A stretch of DNA of 57,869 nucleotides from an uncultured bacterium (GTDB taxonomy: Bacteria > CSSED10-310 > CALFER01), in contig CALFER010000050.1 in assembly GCA_937951895.1 (NCBI GenBank), forward strand, positions 1 through 57,869, given 5' to 3'. This document shows positions 8,814-17,673 of the stretch, one piece after another. Under the pieces are notes generated by a model. The model ran no database searches. It was not told where the DNA came from and saw nothing but the letters and a program-made list of their open reading frames with translations. The translations under genes and the position numbers were made by a program. Each line of letters begins with the position of its first letter. The first letter of the stretch is position 1.

Positions 8814-9530
8814 TCACTGCATGAAGGCAAGAACCTCCCCGATCCGATCCGCCAGTCGCTCCGCAGTTCTGCCGAGCTGCGCCTTGAGTTCCTTCAGCCG
8901 CTGATACTCACCGGGATGCGCCGCAAAATACGCCGCCCGCCGTATCTTTCCCTCCGGTATCCGATCGAAATCCACCCCGATCGATTCATCCGCCGGATCC
9001 GATACGATCCGCATCACCATCAGCGGGATCGATCGCTCCCGCATCAGCCGCGCCACATCATGGGTCTCCATGTCGACCACACTCGCCCCGCTCTCCCGAT
9101 GCAACCGCTCCCGATCCGCTTTCCGGCAAATCATCCGATCCACAGTGATCCCCTCAACATAACGAAATCCGGGACTCCCGGGCGACTCCGGAACACGGTC
9201 GGGAACCGCACGGAGGGTCTCGGGAGGCACCCCGGGACGGTCCCGGTGCACCCGCGTCAGTACCACACACTGATCGATGTCCAGATCCGGCGTCAGAGCG
9301 CCGGACCAGCCCGCAAGAAGCGCATAGCCGGGATGGAGGCGATCGAGAATCGGAGAGAGGGTCTGCACGGCACGCGCGCCGCCGACGCCGCAGAGGACCA
9401 CGATCAGACGGCGGCCTCCGAGATCGAACGTGCGGACACCGGGAAGATCCGGGGACATTTCGAGGTGCACGAGACTGCGTGTGAACGGTTCGAGTTCCTC
9501 CCTGAGCGCTGCAATCAGAAGGACGTCCAT
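8814..9530 (-). CDS. Nucleoside phosphorylase/nucleosidase-fold enzyme
   Basis: A 238-residue protein of the PNP/UDP phosphorylase superfamily, whose members split purine nucleosides or MTA/SAH-type compounds. The N-terminus MDVLLIAALREELEPF is the standard first strand with the catalytic-site glutamates. VVLCGVGGARAVQTL (about 46-60) is the glycine-rich phosphate/ribose loop. SVVDMETHDVARL near 160 carries the substrate-binding DME motif, followed by MRIVSDPADE. ATG 9530 is chosen because GGAGG lies nine bases upstream and the family N-terminus begins there; longer readings add unrelated residues. It is divergent from the GGDEF gene, about 100 bases away. Candidates include MTA/SAH nucleosidase, futalosine hydrolase or a hopanoid-associated phosphorylase; the neighbours do not decide. 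Confidence 0.85.
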   Translation of the reverse strand: MDVLLIAALREELEPFTRSLVHLEMSPDLPGVRTFDLGGRRLIVVLCGVGGARAVQTLSPILDRLHPGYALLAGWSGALTPDLDIDQCVVLTRVHRDRPGVPPETLRAVPDRVPESPGSPGFRYVEGITVDRMICRKADRERLHRESGASVVDMETHDVARLMRERSIPLMVMRIVSDPADESIGVDFDRIPEGKIRRAAYFAAHPGEYQRLKELKAQLGRTAERLADRIGEVLAFMQ

Positions 9531-9594
9531 GACGGGAAACCTCCGCGGACGAGCATACCACCGGCGCGGAAGAAGCGCGAATCGCCGCCCCCCG

Positions 9595-9633
9595 ATCATT
9601 GACAAAAGCCCGGTATCTTCCAATAATTGTCGT
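9595..9633. promoter_or_regulatory. Superimposed divergent promoters; plus-strand one apparently leaderless
   Basis: Plus strand: TTGACA (9599-9604), 17-base spacer, AATAAT (9622-9627). Transcription would begin at about the A of ATG 9634, and no ribosome binding site is present, so the GGDEF mRNA may be leaderless. Minus strand: TTGGAA (9618-9623), 17-base spacer, AATGAT (9595-9600), pointing at the nucleosidase gene. The two sets of boxes overlap almost completely, so polymerase could occupy only one at a time. The plus promoter is strong by consensus; the minus one is weaker (four of six at each box). Confidence 0.5.
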
Positions 9634-12600
9634 ATGTCACCCCACTCGATCGACGCACTCACACACCTCCCCAACCGAGACGCTCTCGACACCGTGCGGA
9701 TCGATTTCATCGGTCGGGAACCGGACCACGAGTATTCGGTTGTCATGATCGATGTGGACCATTTCAAACTGATCAACGACATCTACGGCCATCTCGGAGG
9801 CGACACGGTCCTGCAGGACATCGCGGCGATCCTCCTGCGCAATCTCAGACGAACCGACATCATGGTCCGCTACGGCGGCGACGAGTTTCTGGGGGTGCTG
9901 CCGAACACGACGACCCAGAACGCGCTCAATTTCGCCCAGCGGATTCTCGAAGATGTCACGCGGGCCGTATTCCCGCGCGGCTTGAAAGTCACCCTGTCGA
10001 TGGGTATCGGCGAGAGCCGGCGGAGCGACCGGACGCTGGATGAGGTGATTGAACGCGCGGACAAGGCACTTTACAACGCCAAGGAATCCGGTCGGGGCCG
10101 GATATCGTTCTTCAAGGAACAGCCGGCCGCGCCGCGGATCGAAAGTGTCAATTTCAGCCATTTCATCGGCCGGCAGGTCGAACTGCGTAAACTCCGCCAG
10201 TTGCTCGATGAAACCCACAGCGGCACGGCCCGTTTCGCGCTCATCCAGGGCGAAGCCGGCGTCGGAAAAACCAGACTCGCACAGGAACTCATCCGCTACG
10301 CCGAATTCAAAGGCTGCAAAACGCTGACCGGCGCCTGCTTCATGCTCGGGGAAACCGAACCGTATCATCCCATCGCCGCACCGTTGCGCGAGGTTTTCGA
10401 GCGGTTGCCGGATCCGGATCGCGACGTGTTTCTCAGAACGGTCGGCCCGGTGCATCCCGCGACGGCGGAACTGTTCCCGCAGATTCCATTCCGGATCCTG
10501 GAGGAATCCCTGTTTTTCCGCGATGACCGCCTCAAATTCAAGATCTTCGAAGATCTGTCGCGCATCATGCACGCCGTCTGTGATCTCGCCCCGATCCTCT
10601 TCATCGTCGACGACATCCAGTGGATGACGCACCCGGACTGGGAACTCTTCAGCTATCTGGTCCGCGGATCGCTCCAGCGAGCCATTTTCTTCGTCACGAC
10701 CCAACGCATCACGGGTGAAACACCCAGACACCTGACGGACAAACTGAGCAACCTGAAAACGCTCCTCCCCCTGCTCACCATCCCCCTCGCCAGCCTGAAC
10801 GCACAGGAAATCAACAACCTGATCATGTTCGCGTTCCGTGATCCGAATCTCCCCCAGCAGATTCTCGATCTGGTCAACCGTCAGAGCGGCGGGAATCCCT
10901 TCTTCGTCCGGGAACTGATCAGCGATCTGTTTCATCAGGGATCAATCAGCCGGAATCAGGCCGGCGAATGGCAGTTCCATCTGTCGGACGACATCATGCT
11001 CCCGGACAGTCTGAACCGACTGATCGCGTCGCGTCTTGAAATCCTCGACGAAAAAAGCCGCAAACTGCTCCGCATCGCGGCGCTGACCGCGGATATCTTC
11101 ACACTGGAGATGCTGTGCGCGGTCATGGAGGAAAGCGAGGTCGGCGTGGCGGAAGCGCTCGAAAAGCCGCTCAAGACAGGGATCATCCGCGAGAGTGTTT
11201 CGGCGGATCGGACACCGGAATACCGCTTCACGCACGACATCGTGAGGGGTTATCTGCTCCGCAAGATCCCGGAGTCGATGAAGGCGGTGTACCATGCGCA
11301 TATCGGGGCATATTACGAGGCGAAATACGAGGCTGGCGTCGATTCGTATCTCTCGCATGCCGCCTATCATTACTGCAACGGGAATGTCGGCCGGAAGGCG
11401 CGCGAGTTTGCGCTGCGGGCTGCCAGGCATTGCGAGCGGATGCAGGCGAACCGCGAGACCATCCGATGGCTGGAATCCTACCTGACGTTTTCGATCCCGC
11501 GGGACGGCGCGGCCGAGGAACTGCTCTATGTCTTCAAGACGCTCGGCAAACTGTCCTCGATCGTCGGGCAGGTGAATGAGGCAGAAGCGTATCTCGAACG
11601 CGCCAAAACCTGTACGGATGACCCGGAGGAACTCGCGCGGATTCTGGCAGCAGAGGGGTCGAATTTCCAGCGGATGAGCCGGTATCCGGAGGCGAGGGAG
11701 CGGTACGAGCGCGCGATTGTCGGCACGGGGAACGACCTGCGGCGCGCCGAATACTATTGCTCGCTGGCCTTCATCGACTATCTCGAAGGCGCCTTCCCCG
11801 CCGCCCTCGATCATCTCGACGATTCACAACGATTGATGGCCCGCTCCGAACCAAGCGACCTGAAAGACAGTGTTCACGCGACCTACTATGTGATCAAAGG
11901 CATCATCTCGATGGAACTCGAACCGGATCACCAGGTCCTGGAACTCTACCGGCAGGCTCTCGAGATCTATCGGCGCTACAGGGATTACCAGGGTGAATCA
12001 ACCGTGCTGAACAATCTGTGCGGGGTTTTCTCGCGACTGGGTGATTTCGAAAACGCCATCGCCACCCTGCGCCAGTCCGAAACAATCGCCCAACGTCTCG
12101 ACGACGCGCTCTCCCTGGCCATCGTCCATTACAATCTGGCCGAAACGTATACCGACACGAACCAGCCGTTGCTGGCCGCCGAATACTTCGCGCGGTATGA
12201 GGTATCGAACGCACGGATCCACAACGCGCTGGGTGACGGCTATCTCAGATTCGGCCAGGGCTCTCTCGCGGTCCTCCAGGGCAACCTCCCCCTCGCCGCG
12301 CAGCACTACTCGGAAGCTCGCACGATTTTCACGGATCTCGGCAGCCGGCAACTCGCCCTGCAATCCGCCCTCCAGCTCATCAAATCCCGCCTCCTCATGC
12401 ATCAGAAGGAGATCGCTCTGCACGAACTGGCGGAAATCGAAACGAACGACCTGCACGAACTCGCCGCAAACACCCTCGGGGATCTCGTGTTCACCCGCGG
12501 ACTCGCATCGTTCACCATCGCCTCGGGCTGCAACGACCCGACGCTCGCTCAGGCCGAAACGCTCTTCCGGCAATCGCTCGACGTCGAACCCAATCCGCCC

Positions 12601-12819
12601 ATCTACGAATCGATGGAACGGCGGTATTATCTGATGATGACGCTCGATCGCCTCGGACGCAATACCGAAGCCGACACGATCTGTTCATCCGCATGCGCCC
12701 TTCTGGAGGAGAGACTCCAGCAGATCCGAAATCCGCGCCTCCGCCGCTGCATGCTGGAGAGGGGGATCATCCCTTCCCTGTCGGCGCGATATCAGGCATT
12801 GACCGGAAGACAGTTATAA
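9634..12819 (+). CDS. Diguanylate cyclase fused to a STAND ATPase and TPR sensor
   Basis: A 1061-residue cytoplasmic protein without signal peptide or membrane segment. Residues 1-160 are a GGDEF domain: metal ligands around D40 and D42, GGDEF at 81-85, and an RxxD inhibitory site (R72-D75) five residues before it, so an active, feedback-inhibited c-di-GMP synthase is expected. Residues 172-450 are a MalT/AfsR-like STAND ATPase with Walker A GEAGVGKT (206-213), Walker B ILFIVDDIQW near 326 and the QSGGNPFFVREL signature. The rest is a long series of TPR-like helical hairpins, the usual ligand or partner sensor. ATG 9634 fits the GGDEF N-terminus and a leaderless promoter; an earlier in-frame start would overlap the divergent gene and add atypical sequence. 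The two kinases downstream share the ATPase-TPR module. Its stop overlaps the convergent epimerase gene by six bases. Confidence 0.9.
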   Translation: MSPHSIDALTHLPNRDALDTVRIDFIGREPDHEYSVVMIDVDHFKLINDIYGHLGGDTVLQDIAAILLRNLRRTDIMVRYGGDEFLGVLPNTTTQNALNFAQRILEDVTRAVFPRGLKVTLSMGIGESRRSDRTLDEVIERADKALYNAKESGRGRISFFKEQPAAPRIESVNFSHFIGRQVELRKLRQLLDETHSGTARFALIQGEAGVGKTRLAQELIRYAEFKGCKTLTGACFMLGETEPYHPIAAPLREVFERLPDPDRDVFLRTVGPVHPATAELFPQIPFRILEESLFFRDDRLKFKIFEDLSRIMHAVCDLAPILFIVDDIQWMTHPDWELFSYLVRGSLQRAIFFVTTQRITGETPRHLTDKLSNLKTLLPLLTIPLASLNAQEINNLIMFAFRDPNLPQQILDLVNRQSGGNPFFVRELISDLFHQGSISRNQAGEWQFHLSDDIMLPDSLNRLIASRLEILDEKSRKLLRIAALTADIFTLEMLCAVMEESEVGVAEALEKPLKTGIIRESVSADRTPEYRFTHDIVRGYLLRKIPESMKAVYHAHIGAYYEAKYEAGVDSYLSHAAYHYCNGNVGRKAREFALRAARHCERMQANRETIRWLESYLTFSIPRDGAAEELLYVFKTLGKLSSIVGQVNEAEAYLERAKTCTDDPEELARILAAEGSNFQRMSRYPEARERYERAIVGTGNDLRRAEYYCSLAFIDYLEGAFPAALDHLDDSQRLMARSEPSDLKDSVHATYYVIKGIISMELEPDHQVLELYRQALEIYRRYRDYQGESTVLNNLCGVFSRLGDFENAIATLRQSETIAQRLDDALSLAIVHYNLAETYTDTNQPLLAAEYFARYEVSNARIHNALGDGYLRFGQGSLAVLQGNLPLAAQHYSEARTIFTDLGSRQLALQSALQLIKSRLLMHQKEIALHELAEIETNDLHELAANTLGDLVFTRGLASFTIASGCNDPTLAQAETLFRQSLDVEPNPPIYESMERRYYLMMTLDRLGRNTEADTICSSACALLEERLQQIRNPRLRRCMLERGIIPSLSARYQALTGRQL

Positions 12820-13752
12820 GAGTTCCCATTCGATCGTGCGTTTCAGTCGTTCGGGTCGGCTCGTCGGTTCGACGTAGGCCAGTTCCCGGCGGATCCGGTC
12901 GGAGGAGACGATGAGATGCTGGAGCGAATCGGGCGAAATCGAGGTATCTGAGTCTGGTGGAGTGATCGTGATCCGGCCCTGCCAGCCGAATGCGTCTCCG
13001 AACATGCGGATCCACTCGACCGTACTGAATGCGTCGGCTTCCGCCACATTGTAAACCCGGCTCGGCAGGGCGGGTCTGACAGCCGTCATCGCAATCGCAT
13101 GGGCGATATCGTCCACGTACCCGCGGGCGCCGCGCCAGTGTGCTTCGGCCTCCTCAACGGGAATGACCGGCTGCGCATCCGCCATCTGCTTCAGGAATGC
13201 CTGACATCGGTGCTGGCGATCACCCGGGCCGTAGACCATGGGCAGCCGAACAACGATCCCCTCCAGATTCGTTTCCGACAGAACCAGCTGTTCGGCGGGG
13301 ATCTTGTCATACTGATACAGATGCGACGACGGGTCGGTATCCGGCCGGCGATAGGGATACAGGGCCGAGCGGAGCGGAGAGTCTTCGGTGATCGGGCGAT
13401 TGTCGATGTCACCGGCTTCCGAACCGTTGATGATGCCGTAGGCCCGGTAGACATCCTGGCTGCTGATCATGACCAGACGATTCGCATATCCGCGGAAGAT
13501 CTCGCAGCAGTCCGCCGCATCGTTTTCCGTCAGGATCATCGTGTCGATCACGACGTCCGGGCGGCATTGCCTGAGCGTATCGCGGTGGGTCGTCAGAGTG
13601 CGTCTGTCACCGATCAGCCGGGTGACGGTTTCCGGCAGAGGGCACTGCGTCCGGCCACGGGAAAAAACCGTCAGTTCGTGGGAATCCCTGAGCAACTCGC
13701 GGATGACACAGGGACCGATGAACGATGTGCCGCCGATGATCAGGATTTTCAT
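12814..13752 (-). CDS. NAD-dependent epimerase/dehydratase (extended SDR)
   Basis: A 312-residue protein beginning MKILIIGGTSFIG, the Rossmann nucleotide-binding loop GGTSFIG (7-13). VMISSQDVY near 94-102 supplies the active-site serine strand and YQYDK (146-150) the catalytic Tyr-Lys pair of short-chain dehydrogenases. VVRLPMVYGPGD is the usual substrate-side strand of extended sugar epimerases. The ATG at 13752 overlaps the stop of the upstream exported-protein gene by four bases (ATGA), so the two are translationally coupled and the gene is the last of an eight-gene minus-strand cluster. Adjacent surface proteins make a role in nucleotide-sugar supply for surface glycosylation plausible, but this is inference; no glycosyltransferase lies nearby. 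Substrate unknown. Confidence 0.88.
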   Translation of the reverse strand: MKILIIGGTSFIGPCVIRELLRDSHELTVFSRGRTQCPLPETVTRLIGDRRTLTTHRDTLRQCRPDVVIDTMILTENDAADCCEIFRGYANRLVMISSQDVYRAYGIINGSEAGDIDNRPITEDSPLRSALYPYRRPDTDPSSHLYQYDKIPAEQLVLSETNLEGIVVRLPMVYGPGDRQHRCQAFLKQMADAQPVIPVEEAEAHWRGARGYVDDIAHAIAMTAVRPALPSRVYNVAEADAFSTVEWIRMFGDAFGWQGRITITPPDSDTSISPDSLQHLIVSSDRIRRELAYVEPTSRPERLKRTIEWELL

Positions 13753-15617
13753 GAGCGACGGCGGATTCCATGCAGTGCGATCAGGCAGGACAGAACGATC
13801 AGGGTAAAAATGATTCCGTCGATGGTGAAGGCGGGCACGGCACGCGGGACACAGGCGGCGATCGTCACATCGTCGAGATTGTACGGGTCGCTGCTCGTTC
13901 CGCCTTCGAACTGAATACTCCCGATTTCGATCATCTGCGAACTCGAATAGACCGGTGCCGGATCCGTTTCGGGATCCAGCAGCATTTCGATACCGGTATT
14001 CGTCACATTGATCAGGACATGATGCCAATCCATGGTGCGGGTGTTGGATAGAGTCTGCCAGGCACTTCCGTCATGCACCGAATAGGTCGTATGACTGGAT
14101 GCGTTGTTGATCCCGATCATCCGGTAGACACTGGCCTTCGTGCCGTCATCACCGTCGATGCGGAGATGGAAATCCGAGGATTCGGACAAACGGTCATAGA
14201 ACCAGAAATCCAGGGTGCCGTTGATGGGCGTGAGGGAGTAGTCACGGGACAACGTGCCGCGCGCGGTCGCTGATTCAAGCCTGAAACTGGCGCTCGGACT
14301 GTGCGCGCTGGATGAATCGATGGAGACACCGGTTGCGACATCCCAGTTCGAGAAATCCGTGTCGCAGGCGTCCTTGAAGTGTGTCGGCACATGCAGCAGC
14401 CAGGGATGGTTGTTTGTGGACGTATCGTCCTGAATGAACACGATCGCGAGCGACCGGCTGTCGTCTCTGGATGCCGCAATCCGCGGTGTCATGGCGGTCG
14501 AGTGTGTTTCGGTGTCGCAACTCAGACACTGAGGCGCCGAGAATGAGAAGGCATCATCGAAGGTCACGGATGCATACGCTTCGCTCTGGATGACCGTGTC
14601 ATCGCGCCAGACGACATGAAACGCATGATCGCGCCCGAACGCGACATCGATATTGGCGGCGACATTGCCGCCGTCCGCGAGCCGGATCAATGCTTCCTGT
14701 CCCGTGTATGCCCCCGGACTGCCCCATGTGCCGTTCGCTTCCACCATGCCTTCGACGCGATAATTCGTTCCGGAATGTTCGATCTTGCCGATCCCGACCC
14801 GTAAATCCAGATTCGTCAGTGATCCGATCGCCGCGATTGACGGATACTCAAAATTGGCAGTACCGAGAACCGTTCGTGGGAACGAGAAAGCCGATACATC
14901 TTCGGAATCGATAGAGCGTTGTATCTTCCGGACATAGGCCGACGTGCCCGAGTTGTACGCTTCGTAGATCACGTACAGGAATCCCTCATCATCCGTGCAG
15001 ATATCCGGATGATACAGTGTATAATCCGGATCCGGCAGGAAGTCGAACGGCGCTCCATCGGGGGTACCGTCGGTCAGGCGCTGCAATCGCATCCCGCCCA
15101 TTCTGCTGTAAATGAAAAACTCGTGATTTGCATACGACGTAAACGCATAATCCACGGTTGTGGTGGACGCAACGAAGACTCCATTGTAGGCCCAGGTAAA
15201 CGAGGAATCGATCGTAGCCAACTCGATCCCGTAGGGAGCCTGGCCCCTGGAGAAGACACAGAATCCGAACTTCTCCGAGTGGTTTCCTGCGGCGAACATG
15301 GGACGGTTCAGACCACAATCGATGCTCTGACAGGGGGGATCGAAGGCGATTGGTCCTGTCGGGAGACTCTCGCCCTGATGCAGCTTGATGCGATGGTATA
15401 TCTCATACGAGCCCAGGTTTTCATGCTCGATCCAGACAACATGTACATTGCCGTTCTCATCGAAAGCGACATCCTGATTGAACTGGTTTGAGCTGTCAAA
15501 TGTCGATTCGACGAAACGTTCGGGATCTCCGTAGTAGTAGGCCTGCGATGTCGGTCCACCCGAGCACAGCAGCAGCAGCACACAAACATGAATGATGAAA
15601 CTGGATACCTTTGCCAT
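13749..15617 (-). CDS. Exported propeller/LamG-like surface protein, paralogue 5
   Basis: A 622-residue member of a five-protein family in this cluster. A Sec signal peptide (about residues 1-26, ending TSQA) is followed by a tyrosine-rich start YYYGDPERFVES. Residues 45-400 contain propeller-like blades with HVVW-type strands and the conserved SIDCGLNRP segment. SCDTDFSNWD opens a LamG/jelly-roll-like domain with GTLDFWFYD, RIDGDDGTK, RMIGINNASSHTTYS and WHHV. The tail has a hydrophobic helix with RRRS end, a degenerate IPTL-CTERM-like sorting or membrane anchor. GGAGG six bases upstream supports ATG 15617. Function is unknown; LamG-like domains often bind sugars or proteins. Its stop overlaps the epimerase start. 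Confidence 0.85.
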   Translation of the reverse strand: MAKVSSFIIHVCVLLLLCSGGPTSQAYYYGDPERFVESTFDSSNQFNQDVAFDENGNVHVVWIEHENLGSYEIYHRIKLHQGESLPTGPIAFDPPCQSIDCGLNRPMFAAGNHSEKFGFCVFSRGQAPYGIELATIDSSFTWAYNGVFVASTTTVDYAFTSYANHEFFIYSRMGGMRLQRLTDGTPDGAPFDFLPDPDYTLYHPDICTDDEGFLYVIYEAYNSGTSAYVRKIQRSIDSEDVSAFSFPRTVLGTANFEYPSIAAIGSLTNLDLRVGIGKIEHSGTNYRVEGMVEANGTWGSPGAYTGQEALIRLADGGNVAANIDVAFGRDHAFHVVWRDDTVIQSEAYASVTFDDAFSFSAPQCLSCDTETHSTAMTPRIAASRDDSRSLAIVFIQDDTSTNNHPWLLHVPTHFKDACDTDFSNWDVATGVSIDSSSAHSPSASFRLESATARGTLSRDYSLTPINGTLDFWFYDRLSESSDFHLRIDGDDGTKASVYRMIGINNASSHTTYSVHDGSAWQTLSNTRTMDWHHVLINVTNTGIEMLLDPETDPAPVYSSSQMIEIGSIQFEGGTSSDPYNLDDVTIAACVPRAVPAFTIDGIIFTLIVLSCLIALHGIRRRS

Positions 15618-15687
15618 ACTGATCCTCCCCTGGAACCGGATCGGTGATCACCATGTTCTTTCAACGTAACGCGCGACGGTTGTTCTG

Positions 15688-17565
15688 TCAACGATGCCGC
15701 GCCGAGAAGGAACAGACGAGAATTCCCACGGTGATCGCGAACACCATCAGGATGACCGACAGAATCGATTCCGCCGGGACCATTCGAGAAACCGGTGCGG
15801 CGACGATGACGTCATCGAGATAGTACGGGGAGGCATCGGTTCCGCCCTGGAACTCGATACGATGAAAACTGACAAATCCGGTGCTCTGATACGCGCCGGC
15901 AGGTGTGGTTTCCGGATCGAGATACATCACGATGCCGTCTGCCGAAACCTGGACGACGCAATGGTGCCATCCGGCCGTACGCGCCTGTGTCAGCGCAGTC
16001 CAGGAGGTGCCGTCGAAAGCGGAATAGGTGGTGTGCGACGAGGCATTGTTGATGCCGATCATCCGGTAGACACCGGCCTTCAACCCATCGTCGCCATCGA
16101 TCCGCATGGTGAAATCGGACGTCTCCGAGAGCGAATCCATGAACCAGAAATCGATCGTACCGGTCAGAGCCTGAAGGCCGTAGTCCGCCACGAGCGCGCC
16201 TCGGGTTCCGGATGTCGCAAAGCGGAAACATCCCGGGTTATGATGTCCGGCGAGCGGGTCGAGCGACACGCCGGATGCCGTCGTCCAGTGTTCGAATCCT
16301 GAATCGCACGAATCATGGAAATATGTCGGGATGTGAATCAGCCAGGGGTGGATATTCCCGGCCATGTCCGTCTGGTCGAACACGATCGCGATTTCGCGTC
16401 CGGCATCTTTCGAGACTGCGATACTTGCGTTAAACGCCTCCAAGTGCGGTTCCGTTCCACAACTCAGACAGACCTGTGTAGAAAAAGTACCGCCGGCATC
16501 CAGGGATGTCGATGCATACACTTCGGAGACGCCTGACAGATTGGATTCCCAGACAGCATGAATCGAGTTGTCTCGTCCGATTTGAACCTGTTGGTTATTG
16601 ATGGTGTATGAGGTCACAATCGAGAGACTCATGGTGGAATCGCCGAAATCTAAACCGGAGGGCCAATCATCATCATCCGCTTCGACAGTGCAGCTCAATA
16701 CCGTCGTAGCGCCCGAAGTCGACGTACGAAGGAGGCAGACCAGAAGATTGTCTCCGCTTCCCGAAGCGGCGATCTCCGGGTTCTCCCACTCGTCCGTCCC
16801 GGGCACATCCCGAACGGGGAGAAACACCGTCGTCGAGAGGGGCAACTCCGATCGGACGACCCTGTGTGTATAGGTGGATCCGATCATGTCATACGCGTCG
16901 AACGTGATGTACAGATGGCCCGCTTCATCCGTGCAAACATCGGGCGAAAGCAAGTATTCATCGGGACCCGGCAGGAAATCATACAGCGCTGATTCATCCC
17001 ATTCCCCATTTAAACCAGGAATCACCCGGATTTTGTCCTGAAACTCGCACACGAGAAATGAGTAATCACCATAAGAAGCTATGTCATAATCAGTCACCAG
17101 ATCCGTGTCGGTGATATCGCCGACGAATACCGAATTGAATGTGCCGCTCGTGTAGCTGAGCTGCGTATACTGGAGCGGGTTCGATCCGGCACTCTGAAAG
17201 TACACGCAGTGCCCGATATCCAGCGATCCGGCACCGAATGAAATCAGAGGGGACAGCAAGCCACAGTCGGATATCTCACAATCCAGATGCATCGCGATCG
17301 TATCTGTCGGCAGAATACTTCCGTCATGGAGACGGGAACGATGATAGATCTGACGATATGAAAGGTTTTCGTCGCTGCTCCAAACAAGATGCACATTGTT
17401 GAAGCGGTCAAAATCGACATTCACGAGGGACTGCGTAAATGGTTCATGTTCCGTCTCAATGAACTTGACAGGATTGCCGTAGTAATAACTGCACTGCACG
17501 GTTGGAAGGGATGCAGAGGTGATGACGATTGATATCAACGACAGAATGCAAACCGTGCGGTTCAT
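15688..17565 (-). CDS. Exported propeller/LamG-like surface protein, paralogue 4
   Basis: A 625-residue paralogue with signal peptide MNRTVCILSLISIVITSAS and the same start after cleavage (SYYYGNPVKFIE) as paralogue 5, its closest relative here. It carries the SDCGLLSP segment, the SCDSGFEHW entry to the LamG-like domain, RIDGDDGLKAGVYRMIGIN and a C-terminal hydrophobic helix ending SARHR. The tail motif is more diverged than in the other copies: the proline-serine-tryptophan core is reduced to VPAES. ATG 17565 is chosen over an upstream start because AGGAG lies seven bases before it and the signal peptide begins there. It lies 108 bases downstream of kinase 1 and 70 bases before paralogue 5. 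Confidence 0.84.
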   Translation of the reverse strand: MNRTVCILSLISIVITSASLPTVQCSYYYGNPVKFIETEHEPFTQSLVNVDFDRFNNVHLVWSSDENLSYRQIYHRSRLHDGSILPTDTIAMHLDCEISDCGLLSPLISFGAGSLDIGHCVYFQSAGSNPLQYTQLSYTSGTFNSVFVGDITDTDLVTDYDIASYGDYSFLVCEFQDKIRVIPGLNGEWDESALYDFLPGPDEYLLSPDVCTDEAGHLYITFDAYDMIGSTYTHRVVRSELPLSTTVFLPVRDVPGTDEWENPEIAASGSGDNLLVCLLRTSTSGATTVLSCTVEADDDDWPSGLDFGDSTMSLSIVTSYTINNQQVQIGRDNSIHAVWESNLSGVSEVYASTSLDAGGTFSTQVCLSCGTEPHLEAFNASIAVSKDAGREIAIVFDQTDMAGNIHPWLIHIPTYFHDSCDSGFEHWTTASGVSLDPLAGHHNPGCFRFATSGTRGALVADYGLQALTGTIDFWFMDSLSETSDFTMRIDGDDGLKAGVYRMIGINNASSHTTYSAFDGTSWTALTQARTAGWHHCVVQVSADGIVMYLDPETTPAGAYQSTGFVSFHRIEFQGGTDASPYYLDDVIVAAPVSRMVPAESILSVILMVFAITVGILVCSFSARHR

Positions 17566-17673
17566 GAGGAATCTCCTTCCCGAGGTTGAAATCTCAAGCT
17601 CGTTTTTCAGAGTACCGATTCGGATTCCCCCTGTCAATTTTCTGAGACCCATTCGGGAAATCAGCGTCTTCGT

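Noticed and set aside
9637..10935. A 432-codon minus-strand open frame opposite the GGDEF-STAND gene
   Set aside because: The plus strand encodes GGDEF, Walker A and Walker B motifs; the antisense frame has none and no ribosome binding site.
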